This document shows positions 45,570-56,228 of a stretch of DNA of 64,000 nt, one piece after another (position 1 is the stretch's first letter; each line of letters starts with the position of its first letter). A program made the translations under genes and the position numbers. Source of the stretch: Ananas comosus (taxonomy: Eukaryota; Streptophyta; Magnoliopsida; Poales; Bromeliaceae); assembly GCF_001540865.1 (NCBI RefSeq), contig NC_033627.1, positions 1,188,432 to 1,252,431 on the forward strand, read 5' to 3'. The notes beneath the pieces are model-generated. The model saw only the letters and a list, made by a program, of their open reading frames with translations, ran no database searches and was not told the origin of the DNA.

Positions 45570-48500
45570 TCAGATGCTAATATTCACCACCAAAGGCGAA
45601 TCACCCTTATCGACAGTAAAAGTCTGATAGTATTTCTTCGTGAGGGTAACGACCTCGACTTTGTAGGAACCAGGAAATCCTCTGAACTGGAACTGCCCTT
45701 GATCATCGGCGTGCCCGTGAGCATGCGACAGCCACTCTTGCTTCAAAGCTATGAGCTTCTTACCAGCTTCATTAACATCCCCTTCAGCATTAACCAGGTG
45801 TGCATTGTCCCTACTCATGAACAACTCCCAGAAGCCCCAGAGCATAATCCCTTCGACCGCTGGGTGCGCGTAGGCCTCTCGAAGCACGACCTCTAAGTCG
45901 TCGGCCCGGATGTATTCATTTACAGAAGAAACATCTAGTTCAGTTAACCAAATTGGAAGGCCTAGCACACCTAACTTATCGAATGAGGCGCTCAGTATAG
46001 GCCCGACTGGGTAATCTGTGTGGGCTTGCACACCAATCCCTCCAACAACTGCACCTTGATCCTGCAAACCAAGTATTTGCTCTATATACTTCTCAGGGCA
46101 TGCTCTTGTATCAGCTGCATCTTCAACATGGTAGTCATTCACAAAAAGAGTAGGAGAAGAGTCCAGCTGATTAGCTGTTTTGAACATGTAAGCTCTTATT
46201 TCTTTTCCCAGCCTATCTTGGTAGAATGAGCCATGGAGCATCTCATTGTCCACATCATAGTGTTTGAATTTACCTTTGTACCTTGTCAGGAGGCCGTTAA
46301 GACGGTTTTGAACGGCCGTCATTAAGTCGTTATTGTTCAAGCCACGAACCCACTGTTGGACGGCACTCTCGACTTCCCAGAATATGCAGTGGCCTCTCAT
46401 GCTTATGTTATTCTTGTTGCACAGGTCTATAAGCTCATCTGCGTCGGCGTAGTTTAGGACCCCTTGCTGCGGTTCGGTCCAGTACCACTTGAGCTCGTTC
46501 CCAAACACTGCCCAGTTGAAGTGCTTCACGAAGAAGCTCACGAAGTCCTCGTTGTCTATGTTGGTTCGCATGATGCATGAGCCGAAGGGGAAGCTGTTCT
46601 GTGTCTGCTTCACTCTTACCATTGCTCCGGAGGGATTCTCGCCATTCGATCCTGAGAACTTCAGAACTACGTCTCGTTTCCGTACCTGTATTTTGGTGTC
46701 ATATTCTGATTAGATTTGTCAGCGGATGTAAAGAAAAAAAGAACCAAATGAATTGCGAGTTGAATTGCTAATGGTTGTCCTTGACACCAGTCAAAATGAA
46801 GATTCAGCAGAAATTACTACCTTGTCTGTTAGATTCTTTAGATGCTTGAATCTTGCTTTTCTATCAACAGGAAATATCTGAAGCCCTGCAACCATCAGAT
46901 CAATTCCCGCCGCAGGGCCTTGAATGTAAACTAGGACCCTCGAAGGTTGCTTCTCGATCCTAAACGCTCCCCCAATCTCGTACCACCGATCGTCGCTCGC
47001 TTCAACTTGGCCACCGTTGACCCATTGATTATCGACACCGAGCGCGGCATTTATATTTTGGGGACCATTTTTCTGAGACCCAATTCGAACCCAAGCTGTT
47101 ACTTGATAGGTCACGAATAAGCTCAGCTTGTCCGTGATTGTTTGTGATGGCCCCATCCATGTCTGGGTGCGGTTCGTTACGAGAATGTAGCGACCGTTTA
47201 ACGATCCGTGCTGTCCGAGAGAATCTCTTGCCATCGGAGGGAGGACGCGAGGCGAACCGTTGGCGATGCTTAGCGTGCATGGACCGAGAGGGGACCACCC
47301 ATTCAGACCATCACTGAGATTGCTGTTCTGAATGATGTTTACGCCGTAGTGAACATTCTGCGAAATTGAAGGCTAATTTTTAGACCTTATATGATAATTG
47401 TCACAGGTTTCCTACTCTTATAAACAGCCCAATATTTATATCTGCTACATTAAGAACTGTAATTAATTAAAGTAAAAGAGCAAGTGAGCTGAATATAAAA
47501 GAAAAAGTTTCAGAGAGTCTGACAAAATTTTATCAGATCAACTAAGATTGGAACATAGCCAAAGAAAATAGAGAGACAGTAGTTAAACAGACAAAACATC
47601 TCGTAACAGTTTGATTCCATATCAGTAACTCTAAATATATAAAACTACATACAAGGTGTGTAGAATTACTATCTTACTGGAAAGTAACATAAAACAGATA
47701 TGGGCAGCAGAGCTTCAAAAGTTATGAAAAGTTTGCCGGCAATTTCCATCATCACAAGAACTCACCTGAAAGTCCGGAGGAGATACCGGAGCGGGCTTTT
47801 CTGCATGTTTAATAACTAAACTGTTAAGAAGAAGATCAGTTCCCGGAGGCGGGCCCTCAATATATATCACGGCTTTCGAAGCAACACCGTTCAAAAAAAA
47901 CTTTCCCTGCAACTGTGCCCAATCCTTATCTGTTGCCTGCAAACTGAAAACAGCTTCCATATATCAGAAATCATTCTATTCATTCTGAACTCAGCTGTTA
48001 ATACAAAAGATAAAGAATTTGCATCAGTTGCTTCAGAATGAAAGAGTCTCACTTTCCGACGCCTATGTATTGATCTCGGCCATTGGGGGTTTGAACATAT
48101 AGAGTTGCTCGAACATCAGAAGTCGAAACATTTCCGAATATCCTAACTGTTGCAGTGACCTCGTACAAGAGCTTTCGCTGCACCCCGCCGGTGATATCCT
48201 GCTGAATGCCGTTCCAATTTTGCGTTCGATTGGTCGCAGCAACAAAGTACTTCCCATTCAATGGAAGCACCTTGCCATCACCCATTGAATCATGCAGAAC
48301 AATATTGCAGCCTCTTCCGGACCAATTATTGAGGCCATCATCGAAGTTAGGATTCACTATAATGTTTTCATCACCGTCGCCAATGTGAATAGCATTTGTC
48401 TCCTATAAAATGCATAAGGAAAAGGTAAAATTCAGATGTTTCTGAATGTAGTGATTGAAAGTAGTAAAAAAAACTAAAAGAAGAACACTATACGCAAGGA

Positions 48501-48905
48501 AGGCATTTTTCAGTTTGACATTCATGTTTTGGATTAAGCAATTTATAGTGTTTTCTGAAACAACTCATCAGGGTAATCACAGCAATCAGAAAGAATGGGT
48601 CTACAAAGTGTGATTAGTTAGCGCGACTCATTTTGCTTGGCCACATTCACAGCTATGGACTCCTACATAATAAACTACACAACTGAACACAAAAGGCTCA
48701 ATTTTTCTTTACCTAATACCTTTTCATTCCTCAAATCTATCAAGTTTCGAAACAGTACTTCCAAGCTAGCTATTACCCACATAAATCCATCGAAAGAATA
48801 TAAAACGAGAGCGTATAATCAAACAAACATAACAACAAGTAAGAAACAAACACCACAAACCTCAGACCCATACAAGCTGCAAATGTTGCTTCCTGTTTGA
48901 GCCAT
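45570..48905 (-). CDS. GH10 endo-1,4-beta-xylanase with two CBM22-type modules
   Basis: Hydrolyses internal beta-1,4 bonds of xylan in plant cell walls. Exons on the minus strand: 48905-48861, 48402-48053, 47943-47766, 47357-46821 and 46685-45570, joining in phase into 741 aa. Two carbohydrate-binding modules of the CBM22 (CBM_4_9) type come first: about residues 20-185 (NPNFDDGLNNWSGRGC, IYIEGPPPGTDLLL) and 195-365 (NSNLSDGLNGWSPLGPC, VYIQGPAAGIDLMV). The GH10 barrel follows (about 390-690): QTQNSFPFGSCIMRTNIDNE at its start, the acid/base glutamate in HYDVDNEMLHG (about E518) and the nucleophile in IWLTELDVSS (about E619), then WGFWELFMSRDN. The start MAQTGSNIC gives no signal peptide; plant GH10 enzymes without one are known, for example the barley aleurone xylanase. 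A TATA-like 'tatatatat' lies about 90 bp upstream of the ATG (48991-49000). Confidence 0.93.
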
Positions 48906-49769
48906 AGGGAACAAATAATACTACTAAAGTAGGAATTTCCTTGATGGCTATGAGCTCTTATTAGATGAAGATTCGTGATCTCCTTCCGAAATATATATAC
49001 ACAGCAACAATATTCTCAGTCCCTGTCTAAGTTCCAAGTTGAGGTTGGTAGTTTCATTTTGAGGTTTAAGGAAAGATAATAATATTGTACAAAAAAAAAA
49101 GCGGGACAAACCGACCAACCAATCGAATTACTCCCTGTGATAGCAAGTTAACACTGAAAGCAAAAAAGCTTAAATTAATCAAGTATGGATTCTTTAGACC
49201 TTTTCCCTTAAGGTAGTTGGTTGCTTCACCTTTGTCTTTGGATTTTGATAAGCTGTTTTGCCATTCCCATTCTTGCACTGCAATAGAAGGATCTGAAGTT
49301 CAAGTTGCATGGTCTTTTTTTTTTTTAACCCTTTTTTGAAGTATTGTGCTTTGGGAGTGGATTTGTGTCTTTGGAGTAAAGGGAAATGGTTTGTAGTCTA
49401 TTTCTCTGAAGGAATAACAATGTTTTCCGTCATCCACTATGTTTTTGTCTTCAATTTTCTGCATGATTGGTGCAGTAGAAGCAAAGTATTATGTCCACTG
49501 AGCTTCAATTATCAGATTTGTGATCTGAACAGATTTATAATTGGTAGAGAAGTGAAATAATGCATTCATGTGTTATTCTCATGATTGTTCAATTTATTAT
49601 TCAGCTATGCTTCTCATTTCTGAAAAATGAACTACAGCAAAATAACTCAGATTTACCACCTTTGGTATTGTCCGTGGATTTTAAATTCACTTTTGTAAAT
49701 AAATTCAAGAGAAGAGGAATTCTTATATTATCATTCTAGGGAGTTATGATATACATTTCTACACAAATG
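48906..49769. other. Xylanase promoter region and intergenic DNA
   Basis: Contains the probable TATA box at 48991-49000. Open frames at 49066-49278 and 49309-49560 lack motifs and are not called. Confidence 0.45.
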
Positions 49770-50212
49770 TGCTTGGAATCATCTCTTAGATATGTCTTAA
49801 ATTTTAGAACCGCAAGATTTTCCGATCATATCCTGTTTTGATTATCTTATTAAGTTTAAGTTTAGATCATACTTAATTTAATTAAGATATTTCTAATCTT
49901 AGTGGATTTATATTCCTAATCGTATTAGGATTTAGTCACTATTATAAGTATGCCCTTTATTCCATTGATTTGGTGCGGCGGATGAGAGAGAGTATGAGTG
50001 TATTTTTTTGAGACTAGAGTTTTGCAAGAGAGGCATATTTTGTACACTACTTTGACTATAATCGAAGTATCAGCTCCGCCTTCGCCCGCGAATGTAGACC
50101 AGTGGTCGAACCACGTAAATATTATGTGTTTTATTTTTATTCTCTCTTTCTCGATTCTTTTTTGATATTTTCAAGCCGGACAAATTTGCTTTTTTCCACT
50201 TTTGTTCTAACA
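49770..50212 (+). mobile_element. Possible solo LTR of a copia-type retroelement
   Basis: The stretch resembles copia-type plant LTRs by its phrases 'ttccgatcatatcctg', 'taatcgtattaggattta', 'cgaaccacgtaaat' and a '...ttctaaca' end at 50212. No internal region or second copy is present, and a target duplication could not be fixed, so the left edge is approximate. Confidence 0.4.
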
Positions 50213-50242
50213 TCATCAATTTACTAGCTGCGACAATGAATG

Positions 50243-50252
<10 letters not shown>

Positions 50253-50308
<56 letters not shown>

Positions 50309-50309
50309 G
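50253..50309. repeat. Compound (CT)n(TA)n microsatellite
   Basis: About 17 CT units pass directly into about 11 TA units, which abut the foldback element starting at 50310. Confidence 0.85.
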
Positions 50310-50857
50310 GGTCCAGCTACTATCCTATTAATAGGATTGGGACCCTTGTCCTATCAAGTCGATTTGAATGATCGAAACTTCAAATTGATAATCGGCACCG
50401 TTGAAGTTGATCTACACAATTAGAAATGTTTAGAAACCAAATTTTGTATTATTTAAAAATCATTATCAAGTTCATCTTAAGAGTTGAAAAATGAACGGTC
50501 ATAAATGAATAACCTTCTTAAAATAGAAGTTAGACTTTCTCAGTTCGTAATAAGAGTTATCAAACATTATCTTAATAGTATAAAGAATTTTTTATCAAAA
50601 ATTCAAGCAATTTGGATTGCTCTACACCGTTAAACAAGAAAACGGCTCATATAGGCCGTCAAAAATTGTCGATTTTACGACACTTTGATCACATGTAAAC
50701 CATCTATCAAAATTTATGAAAATTTAGTTTCTAGATATTTCAAATACAATACCAATCAACTTCAACGGCTCCCGACATCGATTCGGAATCCTCGATCATC
50801 AGAACAACTTGATAGAACAAGTGCTACTATCCCATAATAGGATAGCTAGCATTAGCT
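50310..50857. mobile_element. Foldback element M1 lying in (TA)n
   Basis: About 550 bp with long imperfect inverted arms: 'gctactatcctattaatagg', 'ttgtcctatcaagt' and 'ccgttgaagttgat' on the left mirror 'ccataataggatagc', 'acttgatagaacaag' and 'atcaacttcaacgg' on the right. Both sides are TA repeats (to 50309 and from about 50862). No coding capacity and no conventional target duplication beyond TA. Confidence 0.7.
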
Positions 50858-50874
50858 ATCATATATATATATAT

Positions 50875-51125
50875 ATAGAATTAGGCTAGAATACTATTAA
50901 TAGTAAAACGCTTTTTTTGCTATCAAATTTTTAACCCTTGAATGAAAAATTGTAGGGTCAGGATGATATTAGTCGATTGGAGTTGAGTGGTCCCCCTAGG
51001 GTTGAGTGGTCCCCACTGGGTTATAGTATTTAATTCAATGGTTAGAAATAATGAAAAGAGTTGATCCAAAGGCTAAAATATTGATAGCAACAATTGGATT
51101 TTGCTACTAATAGTAGTCCAGTCCA
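50875..51125. mobile_element. TA-flanked element M3, copy 1
   Basis: Starts 'gaattaggctagaatacta' + 'ttaatagtaaaacg', ends 'gctactaatagtagtccagt' + 'ccaactc', flanked by TATATA on both sides. Near-identical copy at 51830-52083; shared interior phrase 'gagtggtccccctagggtt'. Short terminal inversion ('ctattaatagta' against 'tactaatagtag'). Confidence 0.65.
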
Positions 51126-51139
51126 ACTCTATATACATA

Positions 51140-51684
51140 TATAGAGTTGAACTAGAATACTATCGGTAGTAAACGAGTCGTTTTACTACCGATTTGTTTT
51201 CGATGATAGAGCTTCCAAATTGACGATCAGCTCGGTTAAATATGATCTAAACTATTTAAACTACCTAGAAATTAAATTTCGCGCACTTTCGATATTGTTC
51301 TTTTATCTATCAAGTGAACAGAAAAATGAATGGCTGAAAATGAATACTCTTTAAAAAATGATGATAGGAGTCTTGTAATCAAGATCAAGAGTATAGAACT
51401 TGTTTTAAATAGTTTAAAGAATTTTCTAACAAAAATTCAATTGATTTAGATATCTTTACGCCGTTAAACGAAAAAACGCCTCTTATCGACCATTAAAATT
51501 ACAAATATTGAAACCCTTTGATCATTAGGCAAATGATATCGAAAAGGTTTAAAATTTGATTTCTAAACACTTCAAGTGGTATAGATCATGTTCAACGGAG
51601 CCGATCGTCAATTTGGAAGCTCTATTATCGAAAACAAATTGGTAGTAAAACGGCTCGTTTACTACCGATAGTATTCTAGCAAAA

Positions 51685-51688
<4 letters not shown>
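51140..51688. mobile_element. Foldback element M2 lying in (TA)n
   Basis: About 550 bp: left 'gagttgaactagaatactat' + 'cggtagtaaacgag' mirrors right 'ctcgtttactaccgatagta' + 'ttctagcaaaactc'. Inverted similarity continues through 'cgatgatagagcttccaaat' and 'gacgatcagctc', so the arms are long. It is bounded by TA repeats on both sides. No coding capacity. A truncated second copy is at 52097-52254. Confidence 0.75.
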
Positions 51689-51715
<27 letters not shown>

Positions 51716-51740
51716 GATATATATATATATATATTTGTTN

Positions 51741-52254
51741 GAATCTCGATCATCAAGAACAACTTGATAGGACAAGTGCTCCTATCCTATTAATAGGATA
51801 GTAGCATTAGCCTATATATATATATATATATAATTAGGCCGGAATACTATTAATAGTAAAACGCTTTTTTTGTTATCAAATTTTTAACCCTTGGATGAAA
51901 AATTGTAGGGTCAGGATGATATTAATCGGTTAGAGTTGAGTGGTCCCCCTAAGGTTGAGTGGTCCCCACTGAGTTATAGTATTTAATCCAATGGTTAGAA
52001 ATAATGAAAATAGTTGATCCAAAGGCTAAAATATTGATAGCAACAATGGGATTTTGCTACTAATAGTAGTCCAGTCCAACTCTATATACATATATAGAGT
52101 TGAACTAGAATACTATCGGTAGTAAACGAGCTGTTTTACTACCGATTTGTTTTCGATGATAGAGCTTCCAAATTGACGATCAGCTCCGTTAAATATGATC
52201 TAAACTATTTAAACTACCTAGAAATCAAATTTCACGCACTTTCGATATTGTTCT
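51741..52254. repeat. N-bounded partial duplicate of the 50.8-51.4 kb block
   Basis: Between the single Ns at 51740 and 52255 the sequence repeats, nearly base for base, the end of M1, all of M3 and the first about 160 bp of M2, in the same order as 50786-51300. Confidence 0.85.
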
Positions 52255-52255
52255 N

Positions 52256-53160
52256 AAAAGTGGCAATTTGAAAAATATGCCAAAAATAAAAGTCGGCAAT
52301 TTTCAATAACTAAAACTTAAGAAAGCTAACGATCCATTTACTATACCTTTTTAGCGTTTTTAATAAAAGAACTTTGAAGTTTATGCGATCTAGTTCAAAT
52401 TGCCTCGACTAGCAGCTAAGCTTTTAAAATAGTAGCTTTTGCCGAGTCCTCGTACCTCCGGAGGCACAAAGACTCATCGTGACCTCGGAGAGAGAAAGAG
52501 AGTAGAGAGAGAAACACAGAGAAACAAAAAAACAGAGAGACATAAATATATACATATATATATCCTACTACATCCGGGGTTATCATAGGAACGGCCTGAG
52601 ATATATATATATAGTTTAAACTAATAAAAAGTTTAATTTTAATCATTCTCTAGGTAAAGTGTGTAATTTGTTGAATTATTAAACTGCCCATATTGGAATA
52701 TGAATGACAAATGTTTGTTTTTAAGATACCCTTTGTAATAATGCTGCTCTTATAACAGTTTTAGTAGGAAGCAATGATAAAACTGAATTTGTGATCTTCA
52801 CTACCTGCCATATAAACTACTAGATGTCTACCCCTACCACAAGGTATTTTTAAAACAAACGATGAAGTTAACGTACTCTCACAATAAACTGCAGTTGGTA
52901 ATTAAGGTTTTAAAGCTTGTTAATTTTTATGCGTTGATTAAATGAATTTCACACATCTGTGTTGCGGGTGCCGACAGAGCTAACATTGAGCCGGCTTGGT
53001 TAGAGTGCGATGAAGTTTATATTGAGCTGGACTGGACTGGAGGGCGATGTCTCTTCTTCCCATGATTGGGGAGATTCGGTTGTCTCTCAACGTAATCTTT
53101 GTTAGTTGTGTACTTTACCAACGATCCAATAACGTACGCGTTACGATCATATTATTAAGT
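52256..53160. other. Intergenic DNA
   Basis: No gene is supported. AT-rich, with short (TA)n near 52550-52562 and 52601-52613. Confidence 0.45.
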
Positions 53161-53164
53161 CACT

Positions 53165-53612
53165 ATAAAAAGTGGTGATATAGCACTAAAATTTTCGATC
53201 AGAAATATTGATCTTGTTGTAGATAGTATAAAGAATTTTATATTAATATTTCATCTGATTTGAATACTTTTACACCGTTAAACTTGAAAACGGTAGATAT
53301 CAACCATTAAAAATTAGTGATTTTGAATTCTTTCGATCACTAGGTAAATGATATGGAAAAATCGCAAAAATTATTTTCTAGAAACTTCAAATACCCTAGA
53401 TCAAGTTTAACGGAGCTGATCGTCGATTCGAAAATTCTATCATCGAAAACGGCTCAGGAGCATGGAGGCCTCCATGTATATAACTAGACTGGAATACTAT
53501 TAATAGCATCAAGCTATTAGTGTTATTAGTTTTTTAGTTCTTGAATTGAGAAATGTATAATTAGGATGATGTAGGCCCCAATAGTATCCTTGCCGGACTC
53601 TATATATATATA
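53165..53612. mobile_element. Fused fragments of M2-like and M3-like elements
   Basis: 53165-53460 matches the right half of the M2-type foldback ('acaccgttaaacttgaaaac', 'ttaacggagctgatcgtcga', 'tctatcatcgaaaac'). 53475-53612 matches an M3-type element ('tggaatactattaatagcat', 'gccggactc'), ending in (TA)n. Confidence 0.55.
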
Positions 53613-53894
53613 TCAAATTTGATTATTTTTCAAATTAAAATTAGTAAGAGATCCATTTCACACATTAAACAACTTAATAATTTGACGGGTATAACCTTAT
53701 ACTTACTGTTTACAAACAAAAATTCTATGGGAAACATTATTACGACGAGAATATTGTCAAAATCATCCTTCGTTACTATTTTGACTTAAACACTAGAAGT
53801 GATGGACGGTATATTTGATGATCTACAGATGGGGATGGTGTTCCATAAAAATTTTGTTTGCTACTTCAATTGCATGAGAGTGTTATTTGACGTC

Positions 53895-54082
53895 AACCAT
53901 TAATTCCAAAATTTCGAACAATTAAAAATACGCAACTAATTTACTTAAAGTGTGTAGACACAACGCCCACGGCTGTCTCGATTGTAACTCGGCCGAACCA
54001 ATCTCACGCTACTTCAAATATAACTCGACCTGACCTGACCTCCCGCTACAGAGAAGAAGGGTACTAACCCCTCTAAGCCAAC
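53895..54082. repeat. Dispersed repeat family A, copy 3
   Basis: Same succession as at 955 and 2495: 'attaattccaaaatttcg', 'actaatttacttaaagtg', 'tctcgattgtaactcggc', 'ccaatctcacgct', 'acttcaaatataactcgac', ending 'ctctaagccaaca'. Confidence 0.6.
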
Positions 54083-54169
54083 AGAGAGTTGCATTAGAAA
54101 CAATCAACACATGAAATGGTTGCTAGGTTATTGCATGCGCAATGCTAGTATAATAATTCAGTGCATGTG

Positions 54170-54221
54170 GCTTAATAAATGAAGCAGGTAGTTTGCTATC
54201 TATTTCTCAAAAAAAATAATA
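54170..54221 (+). mobile_element. 52-bp LINE 3'-end stub with perfect 20-bp target duplication
   Basis: The insert consists of 'taataaatgaagcaggtag', 'tttgctatctatttctc' and an A-rich tail, matching the last about 35 bp of the LINEs at 16494 and 29588. Identical 20-bp direct repeats (ATAATAATTCAGTGCATGTG) lie at 54150-54169 and 54222-54241. It is therefore a complete insertion event with extreme 5' truncation. It could also derive from the SINE, whose tail is the same. Confidence 0.85.
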
Positions 54222-54241
54222 ATAATAATTCAGTGCATGTG

Positions 54242-54716
54242 CGTATACGTATATATGCATTCAGATATTCTACGTATCTCTTTCTCCTTCCACATTAAAG
54301 CACAAGGAAGGAGAGTTGGCGTGTAGCAAAGGGACTGCAACAACACAAACCACTGTTACAATGCACACCAACCCTCAGGAACAGCTCAACAAGAGTGAGC
54401 AGTAATAATGGTACAAGTGAAACAACCCAGCTCTACCCTCGTGTCTCTTTCTGGGAAGAATCCTCACACCTGGTCCCCCTTATTCTTTTGATGTAAGTTT
54501 TTGAGCCCTTTGCCATTTTTGGCAAAGAGTTATGAGTTCTTTCTCCCTCTCTGTCCTACACACAATCAGAGCCCATTTATCACATCAGATACGGCTCAAA
54601 AATAAATTTAGCCTCAGCTGCAGTAACATACAACTCAAAAATATTTTTAATATATTTACTTAATGTGTACGAACGAATGTGAAAGATATATATAATTAAC
54701 ATATAAGAAAAGATTG
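54242..54716. other. Intergenic DNA
   Basis: Mixed-composition sequence with no gene, RNA or repeat that I can identify. Confidence 0.4.
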
Positions 54717-54718
54717 GA

Positions 54719-54856
54719 TTTTTTTTTTTTTTGAGAGAAAAAGATAACAAGTTACCTATTTTTTTCATATTTTTCAGAAATAAACTCAGTTAGAAATATG
54801 AAGCAATAAAACTTCAAACTTGGCATCTCGAATACTAATTAGATATGGTCGGTAAT
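54719..54856 (-). mobile_element. Degenerate SINE copy
   Basis: Minus orientation: poly(T) at 54719-54732, 'aagttacctatttttttc', 'cagaaataaactcagttag', 'caaacttggcatctcgaata' and a decayed head ending 'tggtcggtaat'. Same order as the intact copies at 15681 and 29397. Confidence 0.6.
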
Positions 54857-55433
54857 CTATTGAGTATCTGTTTGAATATATTGAATCTATTTGTTTACTA
54901 AAGTATTATCTAAATCGTGCTATTAGAATAATGCTTATTCGTAGTCATGTAATAGAAATTGCTCAAAATATCAGTTTTATATTCTGTTTCAGTACAAATT
55001 GTAGATTTTTTTTTGAAAAAAACTAAACCATATTTCACCTTTAATTTGCTCTGTTGGAATAGTATCTGCCTTTTACTCGTGCTGTCTCTTCTCCCTCGTC
55101 TTCTGCTGCTCCTCTTTTATGCTTTATAATATAATTTTTGTTGCTTAGGCGCTCATAAACCTATGCTTCTGAGTTTGTTCTGCGGCTCTGAGATTTTGCG
55201 TCGCGTTCTCTCCTCCTTGTAAAAGCTCTGCTCCACTGCTGTCCTTTTTTTTTTTTATTGGCTGTTGCTTCCCTGTCCCAATCTCTGTTTTCATGTGGTT
55301 TTCAATTACATTCAATACCTGGCTCAGCTGCATATATTATTGATTCCCATTTAATCCCCTCTCTGCCCCCCACTCAGAAACAGAGCAACATAGAAAACAG
55401 AGTTGGAGCTCCCCTGCTTTCTCGTTCATCAAA

Positions 55434-56099
55434 ATGAGTCATCTCCTTAGCCTTCTCTTGTTAGTACTACTATTAAGCTCCACCCAAGATGCACACTCAC
55501 TTCAAGGTATGCTTCTTCCCAAACTAATTTCCTCTCTCTTTCTCCTACATAATAACGTTATTTGGCACTTGTTCGAAACACGAGATCAGATAGGATAAGA
55601 TAGAATAGAAATAGAGTTTAGCGACTCAGAGATACGACGGGCTGTAAAAGTAACAACGGGTAGATGGTAGAATAGAACGAAAGTTCTCCGTGCAATCCCG
55701 ACCTCTCAGATGTGACTTGACAGGACTATTTGATGTGACAAGATTTTTCTCACTACTCCAGCACCTCTTAGTTGCAAAACCCCTCTGCTCGCTCCAACAC
55801 CGTCCTTTCATTTTAAACTATCTGATCCAATCGGTAATGACGCATTTGGTTTTGGATTAGGTGGAGAAGAGAAAACGGGGAGCTTGAGAGCTTTGATAGG
55901 ATCGAGACCGCCGAGATGTGAGGGAAGATGCATGTCGTGCGGGCGTTGCGAGGCGGTGCAAATGCCGGTGATTCCTCAAGAGAAGAGAGCAGATGGTAAG
56001 GATGATTTCTACAAAGTTGTCTCTTTTAAGGATGATGGATCCAACTACAAACCCCTGGGCTGGAAATGCAAGTGTGGGGACATTATCTTTAATCCATGA
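55434..56099 (+). CDS. EPFL2: EPIDERMAL PATTERNING FACTOR-like secreted peptide (EPFL2-like)
   Basis: Secreted Cys-rich peptide ligand of the EPF/EPFL family, which signals through ERECTA-family receptors in growth and patterning. Exon 1 (55434-55506) encodes a signal peptide, MSHLLSLLLLVLLLLSS-like Leu-rich, to about residue 22; exon 2 (55861-56099) encodes the mature peptide. The junction splits a Gly codon (G|GT) and gives 103 aa. The mature part carries GSRPPRCEGRCMSCGRCEAV and ends SNYKPLGWKCKCGDIIFNP, the EPFL2-type signature. Six cysteines are seen (44, 48, 51, 54, 94, 96), with an N-terminal CxxxCxxCxxC cluster and a C-terminal CKC. The loop between them is shorter than in the Arabidopsis EPFL2 I remember. 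The intron position, just after the signal sequence, is usual for the family. A (CT)n tract follows the stop (about 56161-56226). Confidence 0.92.
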
Positions 56100-56175
56100 A
56101 GAGTTTCTGCTTATATGAGATTTGTGTATAATTAATGCTGCTTTGTTTGAATGATGAGACCACTTCTCTCTCTCT

Positions 56176-56179
<4 letters not shown>

Positions 56180-56226
<47 letters not shown>
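56180..56226. repeat. (CT)n microsatellite in the EPFL 3' region
   Basis: About 23 CT units starting roughly 80 bp after the EPFL stop codon, probably inside the 3' UTR. Confidence 0.85.

Positions 56227-56228
<2 letters not shown>

Noticed and set aside
49309..49560. 83-codon plus-strand frame upstream of the xylanase
   Set aside because: AT-rich, begins with a Phe run from a poly(T) tract, and has no recognisable motif.
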